64,000 nucleotides of DNA from an uncultured Alistipes sp. (GTDB lineage: Bacteria > Bacteroidota > Bacteroidia > Bacteroidales > Rikenellaceae). Below the pieces are notes generated by a model. It had not been told where the DNA came from and made no database searches. It saw only the letters and a program-made list of their open reading frames with translations. Positions 63,785-64,000 of this stretch are shown in pieces. The DNA lies in NCBI GenBank assembly GCA_900546065.1, contig URBK01000003.1:62001-126000 (forward strand), in the 5' to 3' direction. The number at the start of each line of letters is the position of its first letter. Within the stretch, counting starts at the first letter, position 1. The position numbers and the translations under genes are program-made.

Positions 63785-64000
63785 ATGGCAAACGATTTCG
63801 ATCTTAAGGTAGAGTTGTGCGGCGTCGAGCTGGACAATCCCGTCATCCCCGCCAGCGGCACCTTCGGGTTCGGCCGCGAGCACAACGAGTTCTACGACAT
63901 AAACATACTTGGCGCCCTGTCGTTCAAGGGCACCACGCGCGAGGCGCGTTTCGGCAACCCTACGCCGCGCATAGCCGAGTGCCGCGCCGGCATGATCAAC
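63785..64000 (+). CDS. pyrD: Dihydroorotate dehydrogenase, class 1B, 5' part (cut by window end)
   Basis: The first 72 codons of the catalytic subunit are present. They show [24 protein letters not shown], the barrel opening of class 1B enzymes, then [10 protein letters not shown], the FMN-contacting Lys segment. It follows pyrK by 11 bp, as expected since PyrD 1B and PyrK work as a complex. The gene continues beyond the window. Confidence 0.95.
   Translation, partial: MANDFDLKVELCGVELDNPVIPASGTFGFGREHNEFYDINILGALSFKGTTREARFGNPTPRIAECRAGMIN

Noticed and set aside
1..64000. tRNA or rRNA genes and insertion sequences
   Set aside because: Read through without seeing tRNA-like TTCGAAT arms paired with acceptor stems, rRNA landmarks, transposases or terminal inverted repeats; a tRNA scan would be the decisive check.

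Overview
The window looks like a chromosomal segment of a GC-rich member of the Bacteroidales, most likely Alistipes or a close Rikenellaceae relative. Several things point there. The promoters are of the Bacteroidetes type (TTTG, about 20 bp, then TAnnTTTG). Typical families occur: DUF3575 and DUF3868 proteins, a FISUMP-domain lipoprotein, a TonB receptor with a carboxypeptidase-regulatory-like domain, FloA/NfeD, and S9B DPP-IV. Shine-Dalgarno sites are essentially absent, and ATA is heavily used for Ile in a GC-rich genome. The genus is inferred from general knowledge, not from a database search. I see no rRNA, tRNA, CRISPR array, insertion sequence or prophage.

Layout. 1-4.5 kb: a secreted hydrolase run (3'-terminal part of a GH43 enzyme, a CE1-type esterase, DPP-IV) closed by a strong terminator. 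4.7-6.9 kb: two secreted proteins, one unknown and one beta-helix, whose promoter regions and signal-peptide codons are duplicates of each other. 6.9-7.7 kb: truA. 7.7-14.2 kb (minus): a probable MurNAc uptake and catabolism operon (SSS transporter, kinase, MurQ) followed by a C69 dipeptidase, a tiny membrane protein and lpdA. 14.5-17.9 kb: two exported TIM-barrel-like carbohydrate-active candidates (DUF4832-type and GH71/99-like with a CBM9-like domain). 18.0-18.7 kb: yggS. 18.8-22.8 kb (minus): yicC-gmk-nadD-DUF3109-M23/LysM. 23.3-26.8 kb: serC-serA-DUF1015. 26.8-27.6 kb (minus): DUF3298 lipoprotein. 27.8-30.5 kb: a four-subunit 2-oxoacid:ferredoxin oxidoreductase. 30.8-34.3 kb: mgsA, a glycerol-1-phosphate dehydrogenase and a subtilase. 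34.4-37.8 kb (minus): metal ABC permease, LptF/G permease and fmt. 37.9-46.4 kb: mtaB, an esterase-TPR protein, a HAMP-like membrane protein with trkH and a SPOR protein, then nfeD-floA. 46.5-49.2 kb: a tandem CDGSH protein, then a FISUMP lipoprotein behind three tandem 86-bp promoter-bearing repeats. 49.5-53.7 kb: an MFS transporter, an OmpA/DUF3868 + DUF3575 pair and a YqaA-type membrane protein. 54.1-57.2 kb: a large TonB-dependent receptor. 57.2-64.0 kb: the pyrimidine operon pyrC-carA-carB-pyrK-pyrD', cut by the window end.

The most interesting signal is the pyr leader (57232-57453). A Bacteroidetes promoter is followed by a 41-codon ORF with a U-rich stretch in its second half. Its stop codon lies 5 nt before a 7-bp GC-rich hairpin with a T6 run, and pyrC begins 14 nt later. 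This is the layout of a UTP-sensing, translation-coupled attenuator like that of enterobacterial pyrBI. I infer the same logic here, but nothing in the sequence proves it. Other points worth a second look are the duplicated promoter-plus-signal-peptide cassette, the triple promoter repeat, a NadD-TPR fusion, a lysine-type SerA, and the exported DUF4832/GH99-like pair.
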